The notes under the pieces: generated by a model | The model's database searches: none | What the model was told of the DNA's origin: nothing | What the model saw: the letters and a program-made list of their open reading frames with translations, nothing else | Source: Oscillospiraceae bacterium | GTDB taxonomy: Bacteria; Bacillota; Clostridia; Oscillospirales; Oscillospiraceae | Direction of reading: 5' to 3' | Assembly (NCBI GenBank): GCA_017429325.1 | Contig: JAFRPC010000053.1 | Coordinates: 1 to 55,538, forward strand | DNA: 55,538 nt | In this document: positions 15,106 to 23,811 of the stretch, piece after piece | Layout of the letters: every line of letters starts with the position of its first letter | Numbering within the stretch: position 1 is the stretch's first letter | Translations under genes and position numbers: made by a program

Positions 15106-17910
15106 ATGGATTACAAACAAACTATCATCACCCCCCGTACCGACTTCCCCATGCGGGGCGGGCTGCCCCAGCGGGAGCCTGCGATGCTCGCCCAATGGGA
15201 CAAGATCGACATCTACGCCGAGCTGCGGAAGCGCAACGCGGGCAAGCCCCGCTTCGTCCTCCACGACGGCCCTCCCTTCTCCAACGGCGACATCCACATG
15301 GGCCACGCCCTGAACAAGACCCTCAAGGACTTCATCGTCCGCTCCTGGGCTATGCGGGGCTATGACACCCCCTACGTCCCCGGCTGGGACAACCACGGGA
15401 TGCCCATCGAATCCGCCATCATCAAGAAGAACAAGCTCAACCGCAAGGCCATGTCCGTGCCCGACTTCCGCTCCGCCTGCCGGGACTTCGCCCTGGAGTA
15501 CGTGGACCGGCAGCGCAAGGGCTTCCAGCGTCTGGGCATCGTGGCCGACTGGGAGCATCCCTACTGCACCATGGACAAGGAGTTCGAGGCCGAGGAGGTC
15601 AAGGTCTTTGGCGAGATGTTCCGCAAGGGCTACATCTACAAGGGCCTGAAGCCCGTCAACTGGTGCCCCAAGGACGAGACCGCCCTGGCCGAAGCGGAGA
15701 TCGAGTACCAGGACGACCCCTGCACCACGGTCTACGTCAAGTTCCCCATGCAGGACGATCAGGGCAAGCTGTCCCACCTGGATCTGAGCAGGCTCTACTT
15801 CGTGATCTGGACCACCACCATCTGGACCCTGCCCGGCAACATGGGCCTCGCCATGCATCCCCGGGAATCCTACGTCATCGTCAAGGCCCCCAACGGCGAG
15901 CTCTACGTCCTGGCCGAGGCCCTGACGGAGCAGGTCATGAAGATCGGCGGCTTCGACACCTGGGAGGTCCTGGAGACCCATCCCGGCTCCTTCTTTGAGT
16001 ATATGCTGGCGAAGCATCCCTTCCTGGACAAGACTTCCCTGCTGGTCAACGCCGACTACGTCACCATGGACTCCGGCACGGGCATCGTCCACACCGCCCC
16101 CGGCTTCGGCCCGGAGGACTATCAGACCGGTATGCGCTACGGCCTGGAGCTGGTGGTCCCCGTGGACGCCGTGGGCCGTCACACCGACTACGCCGGTCCC
16201 TACGCCGGGCTGAAGACCGAGGAATCCAACCCCATCATCCTGGAGGACATGCGCAAGAGCGGGATGCTCTTCGCCTCCGAGGACGTGGTCCACTCCTACG
16301 CCCACTGCTGGCGCTGCAAGAGCCCCATCATCTACCGGGCCACCCCCCAGTGGTTCTGCTCCGTGGACGCCTTCAAGGACGAGGCCTGCGCCGCCGCCGA
16401 GGCGGTCCGCTGGCTCCCCGCCTGGGGCAAGGACCGGCTGGTCTCCATGATCCGCGAGCGGAACGACTGGTGCATCTCCCGCCAGCGCCGCTGGGGCCTG
16501 CCCATCCCGGTCTTCTACTGCAAGGACTGCGGCAAGCCCGTATGCACGCCCGAGACCATCGCCCGCATCTCCGAGCTCTTCCTGGACCACGGCTCGAACG
16601 TCTGGTTCGAGAAGGAGGCTATGGAGCTGATCCCCGAGGGCTTTGCCTGCCCCCATTGCGGCGGGAAAGCGTTTGACAAGGAGAACGACACCCTGGACGG
16701 CTGGTTCGACTCCGGCTCCACACACATCTCCTTCCTGAAGCGGGAGAATCCCGTCAACTGGCCCGCCGACGTCTACATCGAAGGCGCGGACCAGTACCGC
16801 GGCTGGTTCCAGTCCAGCCTCCTGGTCTCCGTGGGCGCCACGGGCCTGGGCTCTCCCTTCAAGACCTGCATCACCCACGGCTGGACCGTGGACGGCGAGG
16901 GCCGGGCTATGCACAAGAGCTTAGGCAACGGCGTGGACCCCGCTGACATCGTCAAGGACTTCGGCGCGGACCTGCTGCGGCTCTGGGCCGCCTCCGCCGA
17001 CTACCACGCGGACGTGCGCTGCTCCAAGGAGATCTTCAAGCAGCTCAGCCAGAACTACCTGAAATTCCGCAACACCGCCCGCTACTGCTTAGGCAACCTG
17101 GACGGCTTCAACGCCGACGAGCTGGTGAAGCCGGAGGAGATGCTGGAGCTGGACCGCTGGGCTCTGACCCGGCTGAACAAGCTGATTGAGACCGGCTTCC
17201 GGGCCTACGACAACTATGAATTCCACGTGCTGACCCACGCGATCAACGACTTCTGCGTGGTGGAGCTGAGCCAGTTCTATCTGGACATCCTGAAGGATAG
17301 GCTCTACTGCGACGAGCGGGACGGCCTGCGCCGCCGCTCCGCCCAGACAGCCCTCTTCCTGATCCTGGACACCATGGCCAAGCTCTTCTCTCCCATCCTG
17401 GCCTTCACCTGCGACGAGATCTGGCAGGCTATGCCCCACCGCAGCAGCGACGACGCCCGGAACATCGTCTTCAACGAGATGAACCAGCCCTTCGCGGACT
17501 ACGCCCTGGACGCTGAGACCATGGCGAAGTGGGACACCCTGATCCGGGTCCGGGAGGACGTGAACGGCGTTTTGGAGCAGGCGAGAGCCGACAAGCGCAT
17601 CGGCAAGGCCTTAGAGGCCGAGGTGCGTCTGCTGGCCCAGGACGGCCCCGCCAAGGAGGCCCTGAACGCCATCCGCCGCATGGACCTGGCGGAGCTCTTC
17701 ATCGTCTCCGGCGTCACCGGCGGCACCGACGAGCTGCCCGAGACAAAGCTGGGCGGCGTCACCGCCCAGGGCGGCAACTTCCCCGGGATGCTGATCACCG
17801 TCACCGAGGCCCAGGGGACCAAGTGCCCCCGCTGCTGGATGCACTCCACCCAGGCCAACGAAGATGGCCTCTGCCCCCGCTGCGCCCGCGTCGTGGCGAC
17901 CCTGATCTGA
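15106..17910 (+). CDS. ileS: Isoleucine-tRNA ligase IleRS
   Basis: 934-residue class I synthetase charging tRNA-Ile. Seen: the HIGH box as HMGH (64-67, within GDIHMGHALNK), the CP1 editing domain (TTIWTLPGN, the HTAPGFGPEDY block), the tRNA-binding WCISRQRRWGLPIPVFYC stretch, a KMSKS-like MHKSLGN at 602-608 in which the first two KMSKS positions deviate, and a C-terminal zinc finger CPRC...CPRC (about 906-930). AAGGAG precedes the ATG. Expression is controlled by the T-box just upstream. Confidence 0.97.
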   Translation: MDYKQTIITPRTDFPMRGGLPQREPAMLAQWDKIDIYAELRKRNAGKPRFVLHDGPPFSNGDIHMGHALNKTLKDFIVRSWAMRGYDTPYVPGWDNHGMPIESAIIKKNKLNRKAMSVPDFRSACRDFALEYVDRQRKGFQRLGIVADWEHPYCTMDKEFEAEEVKVFGEMFRKGYIYKGLKPVNWCPKDETALAEAEIEYQDDPCTTVYVKFPMQDDQGKLSHLDLSRLYFVIWTTTIWTLPGNMGLAMHPRESYVIVKAPNGELYVLAEALTEQVMKIGGFDTWEVLETHPGSFFEYMLAKHPFLDKTSLLVNADYVTMDSGTGIVHTAPGFGPEDYQTGMRYGLELVVPVDAVGRHTDYAGPYAGLKTEESNPIILEDMRKSGMLFASEDVVHSYAHCWRCKSPIIYRATPQWFCSVDAFKDEACAAAEAVRWLPAWGKDRLVSMIRERNDWCISRQRRWGLPIPVFYCKDCGKPVCTPETIARISELFLDHGSNVWFEKEAMELIPEGFACPHCGGKAFDKENDTLDGWFDSGSTHISFLKRENPVNWPADVYIEGADQYRGWFQSSLLVSVGATGLGSPFKTCITHGWTVDGEGRAMHKSLGNGVDPADIVKDFGADLLRLWAASADYHADVRCSKEIFKQLSQNYLKFRNTARYCLGNLDGFNADELVKPEEMLELDRWALTRLNKLIETGFRAYDNYEFHVLTHAINDFCVVELSQFYLDILKDRLYCDERDGLRRRSAQTALFLILDTMAKLFSPILAFTCDEIWQAMPHRSSDDARNIVFNEMNQPFADYALDAETMAKWDTLIRVREDVNGVLEQARADKRIGKALEAEVRLLAQDGPAKEALNAIRRMDLAELFIVSGVTGGTDELPETKLGGVTAQGGNFPGMLITVTEAQGTKCPRCWMHSTQANEDGLCPRCARVVATLI

Positions 17911-17911
17911 C

Positions 17912-18000
17912 CGTAGGGGCCGGGTCTCCCGGCCCGCCTCACCCGTATGGGCCGGGTCTCCCGGCCCGTCTCACCCGTAGGGGCCGATGCCCACATCGGC
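17912..18000. repeat. Three GTAG/GTATG-footed palindromes in tandem
   Basis: Two copies of GGGCCGGGTCTCCCGGCCCG (the second with GTATGGG) and one GGGGCCGATGCCCACATCGGCC unit. Directly behind ileS. Confidence 0.8.
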
Positions 18001-18037
18001 CCTCCTCCCTACATTCTGCATTCCCAAGGAGGCTCCC

Positions 18038-18589
18038 ATGAACGTCTGTCTGACCAACCGCTGCCGCGTGGACGAGGCCAGGATGCGTGCAGCCGCCCGG
18101 CTCTCGACGCGGACCCAGCGCTGTCTGTATCTCCTCTTCGGCGCCCTCGCGCTCGTCGGCGGAGCCTTCAGCGTCCTGCGCTGGGTGAAGGACGGGCCGC
18201 CGGGCTTTTCCAAGGTCGTCGGCGCCTTCGCGCTCTTCGCCCTCGGCTTCTTCCTGGTCCGGGAGGCCTTTACCATGGTGGGCCGCGCCGTCCGGCGCTC
18301 CATGGCGCTGCGCAGACAGAAGGGGGCCCCGGAGGTTTTGGAGTACAGCTTCCGATTCGGCCCCTCGGAGATCGAGCGGGAAAACAGCTTCACCCGGCAG
18401 CCCAACGCCATCCCCTATGAGCAAATCGAAAAAATCCTGCGCACCGGGACGGAGCTCCAGCTCTGCCTCAAAAACAAATTATATTATATTTTGGACCCAA
18501 ACCGCTTTGAAAATGGAACCGAAGCCGATTTCTGGCGTCTAATGAATGAGAAGTGCTCCGCCGCCGTCCCGAAGAAGTACCGCGCCTGA
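18038..18589 (+). CDS. YcxB-like membrane protein (1)
   Basis: 183 residues. Two hydrophobic segments (about 29-48 and 58-80) followed by a cytosolic beta-rich domain; the ending block with NAIPYEQIEKILRTG, LQLCLKNKLYYILDPNRF and FENGTEADFWRLMNEK resembles the YcxB-like C-terminal domain. Function of the family is not established. AAGGAGG lies 6 bp ahead of ATG 18038. A second protein of the same type is encoded two genes on (20195), suggesting a small envelope gene group. Confidence 0.65.
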   Translation: MNVCLTNRCRVDEARMRAAARLSTRTQRCLYLLFGALALVGGAFSVLRWVKDGPPGFSKVVGAFALFALGFFLVREAFTMVGRAVRRSMALRRQKGAPEVLEYSFRFGPSEIERENSFTRQPNAIPYEQIEKILRTGTELQLCLKNKLYYILDPNRFENGTEADFWRLMNEKCSAAVPKKYRA

Positions 18590-18670
18590 CCTCCGCGGCC
18601 CCGGCAGACCCTGATCGTCCCACCCAGGCGGCAAAACCGTCTCTATCATCGAAAAACGGAGGGATCTCCC

Positions 18671-20170
18671 ATGAAGACCCAAATCATGAAAAAGCTTATC
18701 GTAGTTCTCCTTGTCTTTGCCCTGCTCCTGTCCGCGGGCTGCGGGGCGTCCTCCTTCCGCAGCGACAGCGACGAGGACATCTTAGACGCCTCCTCCGGCC
18801 CGGAGTCCAACGAAAACCTCCCGGAGCCGGAAACGACGCCGGCGCCGGAGACCAAACCCGAAACTCAACCGGAAACCGAACCGGAGACTGAGCCGGAAAC
18901 CGAACCGGAGACCGAACCGGTCACTGAACCGGAGACCGAGCCCGACCAGCCCGCCTCCCCGGAGGACCTCAACGGCGAGCTGCCCCTGGACCCCACATCG
19001 GAGGCCGCCTATCACGCGGTGCTGGAGCAGTACCGGCAGGCCCTGGCGGACCCGGACTTCACCCCCGAGGCCTATCCCCTGGTCAACGCCGACACGGTCT
19101 CCCGGCTGGCAAATCGCTGGAGCCGCTACGCCGACGACGACTCCGCCCTCTACGCCTCGTATTATGACATCGACGGCAACGGCGTTCCGGAGCTGATCGT
19201 CAGCCAGTATTTTACTGCCTATGATTACTACGAAAGCTCCACCGTTGGCGCGATTTACACCTGCGACGGCGACAAGGCGGTGGAACTGCTGCGGGACGTG
19301 TGCGTCACGCCGGACGATCTTGTCACGGTCTTTGACAGCGGCATCCTCCTCTGTATGAAAAACGGGTACTACAGCTCTCCGGCGCAGGCCGCAAAATACC
19401 GTATCGACGCGGAGGCCTGTACCCTGCGGGAGCAGGGGACCTGGACCTATTCCTGCGCGAAGGACGGAAGCCTCAGTTTTGAAAACGGCGACGGGAAGCT
19501 GACGCCGACAGAGTTCTATGCGGACTGCGGTGTGTCTGTGCTGCCGGAGAACAGCGCTTTTCTCTCCAATCCCGGCACCGCGGCCCAGGGCCCCGTGGTC
19601 GATTTAGAGAATGTGCCGCAGGGCCAGTGGGACCGCAGCCTGCCGCAGATCACCCTGGAGGGCGACGTCTTTTCGCATTTCAATGAAGCGATTCGGACAG
19701 AATATCTCGAACCGCTCCTCACCGACATCGACTATTATAATACGATCACCTACAATTGGACACTGAATGATGACATTCTCTGCGTCTGGGTCTGCGAGTG
19801 CTACGGCGGCTATCAGTATCCCGCAATGGTCTCCCGCTTTTCCGTGTCCGAGGCCAGGGAAATCTCAGAGGATGAGCTGCTTGCCTCCTTCGGTCTGACC
19901 CGGGCGGACTATTACGCCCGGCTGGAACCGGCCCTGTGCGGCGCCTTTTACCGCTGGCAAGGGGTTTTTTACTACTGTAGGCCTTCCTTTGAGAACCAGG
20001 ATTTCTCCTTTGAAGAGTACCCCGGCATCGCCTCACGCGATATGGAAACCCGTATGAAAGACAGCTTCATCATCCTGAACCGGGACGGCAGACTGGCCTG
20101 TATTGCGGGCGTTACAGCCCTGGCGGGCGGCGACGCCCCCTATCCCAGGATGCTGCCGGTCCTGCCGTAA
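18671..20170 (+). CDS. Lipoprotein with ETEP repeat stalk
   Basis: 499 residues. Signal peptide with lipobox LLLSAGC (Cys about residue 24), then an acidic, Thr/Pro-rich stalk containing PETEPETEPETEP repeats (about 55-97) that would span the wall, then a globular domain. The globular part has YYDIDGNGVPELIV, a calcium-loop-like motif common in clostridial lipoproteins with such stalks, but no recognised catalytic motif. ATG 18671 is chosen over the nearby ATG at 18686 because GGAGGG is well spaced. The function is unknown to me. Confidence 0.7.
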   Translation: MKTQIMKKLIVVLLVFALLLSAGCGASSFRSDSDEDILDASSGPESNENLPEPETTPAPETKPETQPETEPETEPETEPETEPVTEPETEPDQPASPEDLNGELPLDPTSEAAYHAVLEQYRQALADPDFTPEAYPLVNADTVSRLANRWSRYADDDSALYASYYDIDGNGVPELIVSQYFTAYDYYESSTVGAIYTCDGDKAVELLRDVCVTPDDLVTVFDSGILLCMKNGYYSSPAQAAKYRIDAEACTLREQGTWTYSCAKDGSLSFENGDGKLTPTEFYADCGVSVLPENSAFLSNPGTAAQGPVVDLENVPQGQWDRSLPQITLEGDVFSHFNEAIRTEYLEPLLTDIDYYNTITYNWTLNDDILCVWVCECYGGYQYPAMVSRFSVSEAREISEDELLASFGLTRADYYARLEPALCGAFYRWQGVFYYCRPSFENQDFSFEEYPGIASRDMETRMKDSFIILNRDGRLACIAGVTALAGGDAPYPRMLPVLP

Positions 20171-20194
20171 CGGTCAGCCCCAAAAGGAGGTCCT

Positions 20195-20794
20195 ATGTCC
20201 GATCTGCCCATCGTCGCGCCCGGCTATGCGCCGGAGCCGGAGCTCCCCGAGACCGAGGCGCTCTCCGGCGTCCTCTGCAACGTCTGCATCCTGAATAAGG
20301 CCGTGCTCACCGAGACCATCGGCGTCGCCATGAACCGCCCCTTCTTCCGGGTCCTGCGGATCTTAGAGCCCCTGCTGATGCTTTTCTCCCTGGGCTTAGG
20401 CATCTGGGCCTTCCGGGAGGGGCGGATGGAGCTCGTCATCCGCTGCGGCTTCCTGCTGGCGATGCTCGTATTCTTCTACCTCCAGCAGCTGGTCATCTAT
20501 CCCCGCAAGGCCGTGAAGAACCAGCTCCGGCGGCAGGCCATGGACGACGGCGCCGCGGAGCTGGAAAACCGCCTCTGGTTCACAGAGGAAAACGTCGCCA
20601 ACCGCCGGGGCGAGAGCGAGCAGATCCTCCACATGGACTACGATAAGCTCAAGCGCGTCACCCGCACCCCCCGGCTGCTCGTCCTCACCACCCGCCGCAA
20701 CCGGCTGATCCCCCTGGACCGGGCGGGCTTCGAGAACGGCACCGAGGAGGAGCTGCTGCGCCTCCTGTACGAGAAGACCGGTCTCCGGCCCTGA
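20195..20794 (+). CDS. YcxB-like membrane protein (2)
   Basis: 199 residues with two membrane segments (about 57-72 and 78-98) and a C-terminal cytosolic domain ending FENGTEEELLRLLYEKTGL, parallel to the FENGTEADFWRLMNEK ending of the protein at 18038. AAGGAGG precedes the ATG. The two genes are probably paralogues flanking a lipoprotein gene. Function not established. Confidence 0.65.
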   Translation: MSDLPIVAPGYAPEPELPETEALSGVLCNVCILNKAVLTETIGVAMNRPFFRVLRILEPLLMLFSLGLGIWAFREGRMELVIRCGFLLAMLVFFYLQQLVIYPRKAVKNQLRRQAMDDGAAELENRLWFTEENVANRRGESEQILHMDYDKLKRVTRTPRLLVLTTRRNRLIPLDRAGFENGTEEELLRLLYEKTGLRP

Positions 20795-20797
20795 TGC

Positions 20798-20826
20798 TTG
20801 CAAAAGCTCCGCTTTTATGCTATAAT
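20798..20826 (+). promoter_or_regulatory. Sigma-A promoter for the NAGPA-type lipoprotein
   Basis: TTGCAA (20798-20803), 17-bp spacer, perfect TATAAT (20821-20826). It overlaps the stop region of the upstream gene and gives a very short leader. Confidence 0.75.
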
Positions 20827-20850
20827 TGCCCCCGGAAGGGAGATCATGCT

Positions 20851-21951
20851 ATGAAACAACTCGCTTTATTCCTGTCTGTCCTCGTCCTGCTGTCCCTGCT
20901 GGCAGGCTGCGCCGGGGACCAGAGCCCGGAGACCACCGCCGCGCCTGCGACCACCGCCCCAATCCCAACGCTGGCGCCGGAGACCGAGAACACCGTTCCC
21001 AGCTCCACCGAGGCGCCGGAGCCGGAGACCACCACGGTCCCGGAGACCACCCTGAGCCCCGAAGAGCTGGAGCGGCTGGAATTCTATCATCTCTTCCGGC
21101 AGTTGGACCCCGACGAGACGGACCGCTGGCTGGCGGAGAATCCCCAGTACTTTGAAAACGGCTATTTTGGCATCGCTGTCAACGAGGCCTGGCTGACGGA
21201 TTCCGGTCTGGACCTCTACACGACCCAGGGCGACCAGGTGCTTGCCATCGACGCCGAAAACGGCATCCTGATCCTCCGGGTCTATGCCGCGGGCTCCCGG
21301 GGCGTCCTTGCCATTGCCAAGCACCCCAGCCGCCTCCACCTCTGCGTCTCCCAAAACCTGGGCACCATGGGAGAGAAGATCGGCTCCATCGCCCAGCGGA
21401 ACAACGGCCTGCTGGCGATGACGGGCAGCGGCTTCCTGGACCCGGAGGGGCGGGGCAACGGCGGGGAAATGGCCGGCGCCTGCCGCTCCGACGGCAAGGA
21501 CTACGGCACGCCCTTCGGCTGGAACTACGCCCGCTTTGAGCTGCTGGAGAACAATTGGGCCGTTGTTACCCACGCCGACGGCAGCCCCTCTCAGTACACC
21601 ACCGACAGCATGGAGTTCGAGCCCGCCCTGCTGATCGACGGCGAGACCCAGCCCCCCGGCATCTGGACCGGGGAGAACCCCCGGGCCTGCATCGGCCAGA
21701 CCAAGCACGGAGAGATCCTGATGCTGGGCATCGAGGGCCGCTTTGACGACTCTCCCGGCTGCTCCGTGACGGAGTGCGCCAAAATCATGCTCAACTACGA
21801 CGGCTGGAACGCCATCAACGTGGATGGCGGCACCACCGCCATCGTCTGGTATCGGGGCGAGCCCATCCTACGCTGCTCCAACCGCTCCACCCCCGACGGT
21901 CGCTATCTGCCCAACGCCTGGGTCTACACCAAGGCGGAGGACGGCGAATAA
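20851..21951 (+). CDS. Lipoprotein with phosphodiester glycosidase (NAGPA-like) domain
   Basis: 366 residues. Signal peptide with lipobox LLAGC (Cys about 20), a Thr/Pro/Glu stalk (about 25-70), then a domain matching the phosphodiester glycosidase/NAGPA family (PF09992): AMTGSGFLDPEG, RACIGQTKHGEILMLGIEGR and WNAINVDGGTTAIVWYRG with the conserved Asn-x-Asp-Gly-Gly. Such enzymes cleave sugar-1-phosphodiester bonds, plausibly of wall or capsule glycans here (inference). ATG 20851 follows GGAAGGGAG and the promoter at 20798. Confidence 0.8.
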   Translation: MKQLALFLSVLVLLSLLAGCAGDQSPETTAAPATTAPIPTLAPETENTVPSSTEAPEPETTTVPETTLSPEELERLEFYHLFRQLDPDETDRWLAENPQYFENGYFGIAVNEAWLTDSGLDLYTTQGDQVLAIDAENGILILRVYAAGSRGVLAIAKHPSRLHLCVSQNLGTMGEKIGSIAQRNNGLLAMTGSGFLDPEGRGNGGEMAGACRSDGKDYGTPFGWNYARFELLENNWAVVTHADGSPSQYTTDSMEFEPALLIDGETQPPGIWTGENPRACIGQTKHGEILMLGIEGRFDDSPGCSVTECAKIMLNYDGWNAINVDGGTTAIVWYRGEPILRCSNRSTPDGRYLPNAWVYTKAEDGE

Positions 21952-21972
21952 ACACAGAAAGAAGAACCCCTC

Positions 21973-23094
21973 ATGATTACTGTCCAAGAGGTCAAAACCA
22001 AGCAGCAGCAAAAGGAGTTCCTGGACTTCCCGCTGCGGCTCTACAAAGACAATCCCTGTTTCGTGCCGCCCCTCTACAGCGACGAAAAGAAGATGTTCCG
22101 CGCCGACTACGTGTATTACGACACCTGCGAGGCCGCCTGCTGGAACGCCTACAAGGACGGGGTGATGGCCGGACGCATCCAGGCCATCCTCCAGAAGGCC
22201 CACAACGAAAAGACCGGGGAGAAGCGCATCCGCTTCACCCGCTTCGACGCCATTGACGACCAAGCCGTGGCCGACGCCCTCTTCGCCGCCCTGGAGGGTT
22301 GGGCGAAGGCAAAGGGCATGGACACCGTCTGCGGCCCCCTGGGCTTCTCCGACCTGGAGCGCGAGGGCCTGCTGATCGAGGGCTTTGACGAGCTTGCCAC
22401 CTTCGAGGAGCAGTACAACGCCCCCTACTACCAGCACCTGATCGAGAACCTGGGCTACGGCAAGGAGGTGGACTGGGAGGAGCGGAAGATCTACCTGCCC
22501 GAGAAGGACGACGGCTCCCTGGAGAAAATGGCGGACTACGTTATGAAGCGCTACAATCTCCACTTCGGTCCTGCCAAAAGCAAGCGCGACTTCATCCGCC
22601 GCTACGCTGACGGCTTCTTCGCCCTGCTGGACGAGAGCTACAAGGACATCTACGGCACCGTGCCCTTCACCGACGGCATGAAAAAGATGCTCATCGACAA
22701 CTTCATGCTGATCATCGAGCTGAAGTACGTGGGCGTCATCTTAGACGAAAACGACAAGCTGGTCTGCTTAGGCCTCTGCTTCCCCTCCCTGTCCCGGGCC
22801 CTGCAAAAGTCCGGCGGCAAGCTGAGCCCCGCCGCCCTGGTCCGCGTCCTGCGGGACGTGAAGCACCCGAAGATCCTGGACCTGGGCCTGGTGGCCGTGG
22901 ACCCCGCCTGGGCCAACCGGGGCGTCGCCACGGTGGTCTCCGCCCACATCCTCAAGCTCCTGCGGGAGGAGGGCGTGGAGTACTGCGAGACCAACCTGAA
23001 CTTGGAGGACAACCGCTCCATCATCAACATGTGGAAGCGCTTCCGCGCCGTCCAGCACAAGAAGCGCCGCTCCTACGTGAAACACCTCCTGTAG
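21973..23094 (+). CDS. GNAT-family acetyltransferase-like protein
   Basis: 373 residues. The C-terminal third looks like a GNAT fold (LGLVAVDPAWANRGVATVVS is an acetyl-CoA-binding motif A type block; ETNLNLEDNRSIINMWKRF is the motif B region). The N-terminal part (FLDFPLRLYKDNPCFVPPL) is typical of a group of clostridial GNAT-like proteins of unknown substrate. The TAG stop at 23092-23094 lies within the GTAG foot of the following repeat. Confidence 0.75.
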   Translation: MITVQEVKTKQQQKEFLDFPLRLYKDNPCFVPPLYSDEKKMFRADYVYYDTCEAACWNAYKDGVMAGRIQAILQKAHNEKTGEKRIRFTRFDAIDDQAVADALFAALEGWAKAKGMDTVCGPLGFSDLEREGLLIEGFDELATFEEQYNAPYYQHLIENLGYGKEVDWEERKIYLPEKDDGSLEKMADYVMKRYNLHFGPAKSKRDFIRRYADGFFALLDESYKDIYGTVPFTDGMKKMLIDNFMLIIELKYVGVILDENDKLVCLGLCFPSLSRALQKSGGKLSPAALVRVLRDVKHPKILDLGLVAVDPAWANRGVATVVSAHILKLLREEGVEYCETNLNLEDNRSIINMWKRFRAVQHKKRRSYVKHLL

Positions 23095-23245
23095 CGCGGG
23101 CAATCTGCCCGCCGTCCCCCGCTGTAGGGACGGCTCTCAGCCGTCCGCGTTTCCCCCGCCCGTAGCGCGGGCAATCTGCCCGCAATCCCCCCGCCCGTAG
23201 GGGCCGAACTCGAAGAGTCACGCAGTATGCCCACATCGGCTCTCC
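23091..23245. repeat. REP-like cluster after the GNAT gene
   Basis: GTAG at 23091 (GCGGGCAATCTGCCCGC), then GTAGGGACGGCTCTCAGCCG near 23124, a second GCGGGCAATCTGCCCGC unit near 23162, and a GTAGGGGCCG...CCCACATCGGC unit near 23197 whose loop carries the same AACTCGAAGAGTCACG insert as 13812. Confidence 0.8.
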
Positions 23246-23282
23246 CAGATAACAAATCAATACCAGAAAAGAGGTAATCCCC

Positions 23283-23507
23283 ATGTTTGAAGAACTCGTT
23301 GCCATTCTCTGTGAGCAGCTCCCCCTGTCTCCGGAGGACATCAAGCCCGAATCCAAGATCAAGGACGACCTGGGCGCCGACTCCCTGGACGTGCTCCAGC
23401 TCTTGATGGCCCTGGAAGAGGAAAAGGGCATCGTCATCCCCGACGAAGTGCTCCCCACCCTCGTCACCGTAGGCGACATCGTAGCCTATATGGAAAGCCA
23501 GCAGTAA
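23283..23507 (+). CDS. acpP: Acyl carrier protein
   Basis: 74-residue four-helix carrier. Seen: the phosphopantetheine attachment serine in GADSLDVLQLLMALEEE (Ser about 39), acidic helix II, and the VGDIVAYME end. GAGGTAA precedes the ATG. It stands alone without fab genes and ends at a strong terminator, so it may serve general or specialised acyl chemistry; nothing here distinguishes the two. Confidence 0.92.
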   Translation: MFEELVAILCEQLPLSPEDIKPESKIKDDLGADSLDVLQLLMALEEEKGIVIPDEVLPTLVTVGDIVAYMESQQ

Positions 23508-23518
23508 ACCCACAAAAC

Positions 23519-23554
23519 GGCCTCCCGGCTCCGTTTCATTGGAGCCGGGAGGCC
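23519..23554 (+). terminator. Terminator after acpP
   Basis: 14-bp GC-rich stem GGCCTCCCGGCTCC (23519-23532) / complement (23541-23554), 8-nt loop, then a short T-containing tail (ACGTTTCCT). Confidence 0.75.
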
Positions 23555-23574
23555 ACGTTTCCTATCCGGGACCA

Positions 23575-23700
23575 CCTCGGATTTGCCTGCGGCAAATTGT
23601 CCGCCTGCGGCGGACCGGGCGCTCAATGAGCGCCCCTACAGCGGGAACGGCGGGCTTGCGCCGTAGGGGGCGGCGCCCACGACGCCCCGCGCCGACGTAC
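23575..23700. repeat. REP-like mosaic between acpP and SIR2-TPR
   Basis: TTTGCCTGCGGCAAA and GTCCGCCTGCGGCGGAC palindromes, a minus-oriented GGGCGCTCAATGAGCGCCC unit ending CTAC at 23639, and a GTAGGGGGCGGCGCCCACG unit near 23662. The first three recur in the same order at 26098-26157. 23700-23811 shows nothing I can name. Confidence 0.7.
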
Positions 23701-23811
23701 CGAAACGGAAAACGGACCGTCCAATGGGCCGCCCCCTCCCGGTATGGAACGGAACGGATCCTTGGCTCCGCTCAAAAAGACGCGATCGGAGTGCAGGAAC
23801 CGCCGAGGCCT

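Noticed and set aside
14995-16914. 639-residue open frame antisense to ileS
   Set aside because: Third-position GC bias opens long antisense frames in this genome; sequence is low-complexity (Val/Gly/His/Leu) and overlaps a certain gene.
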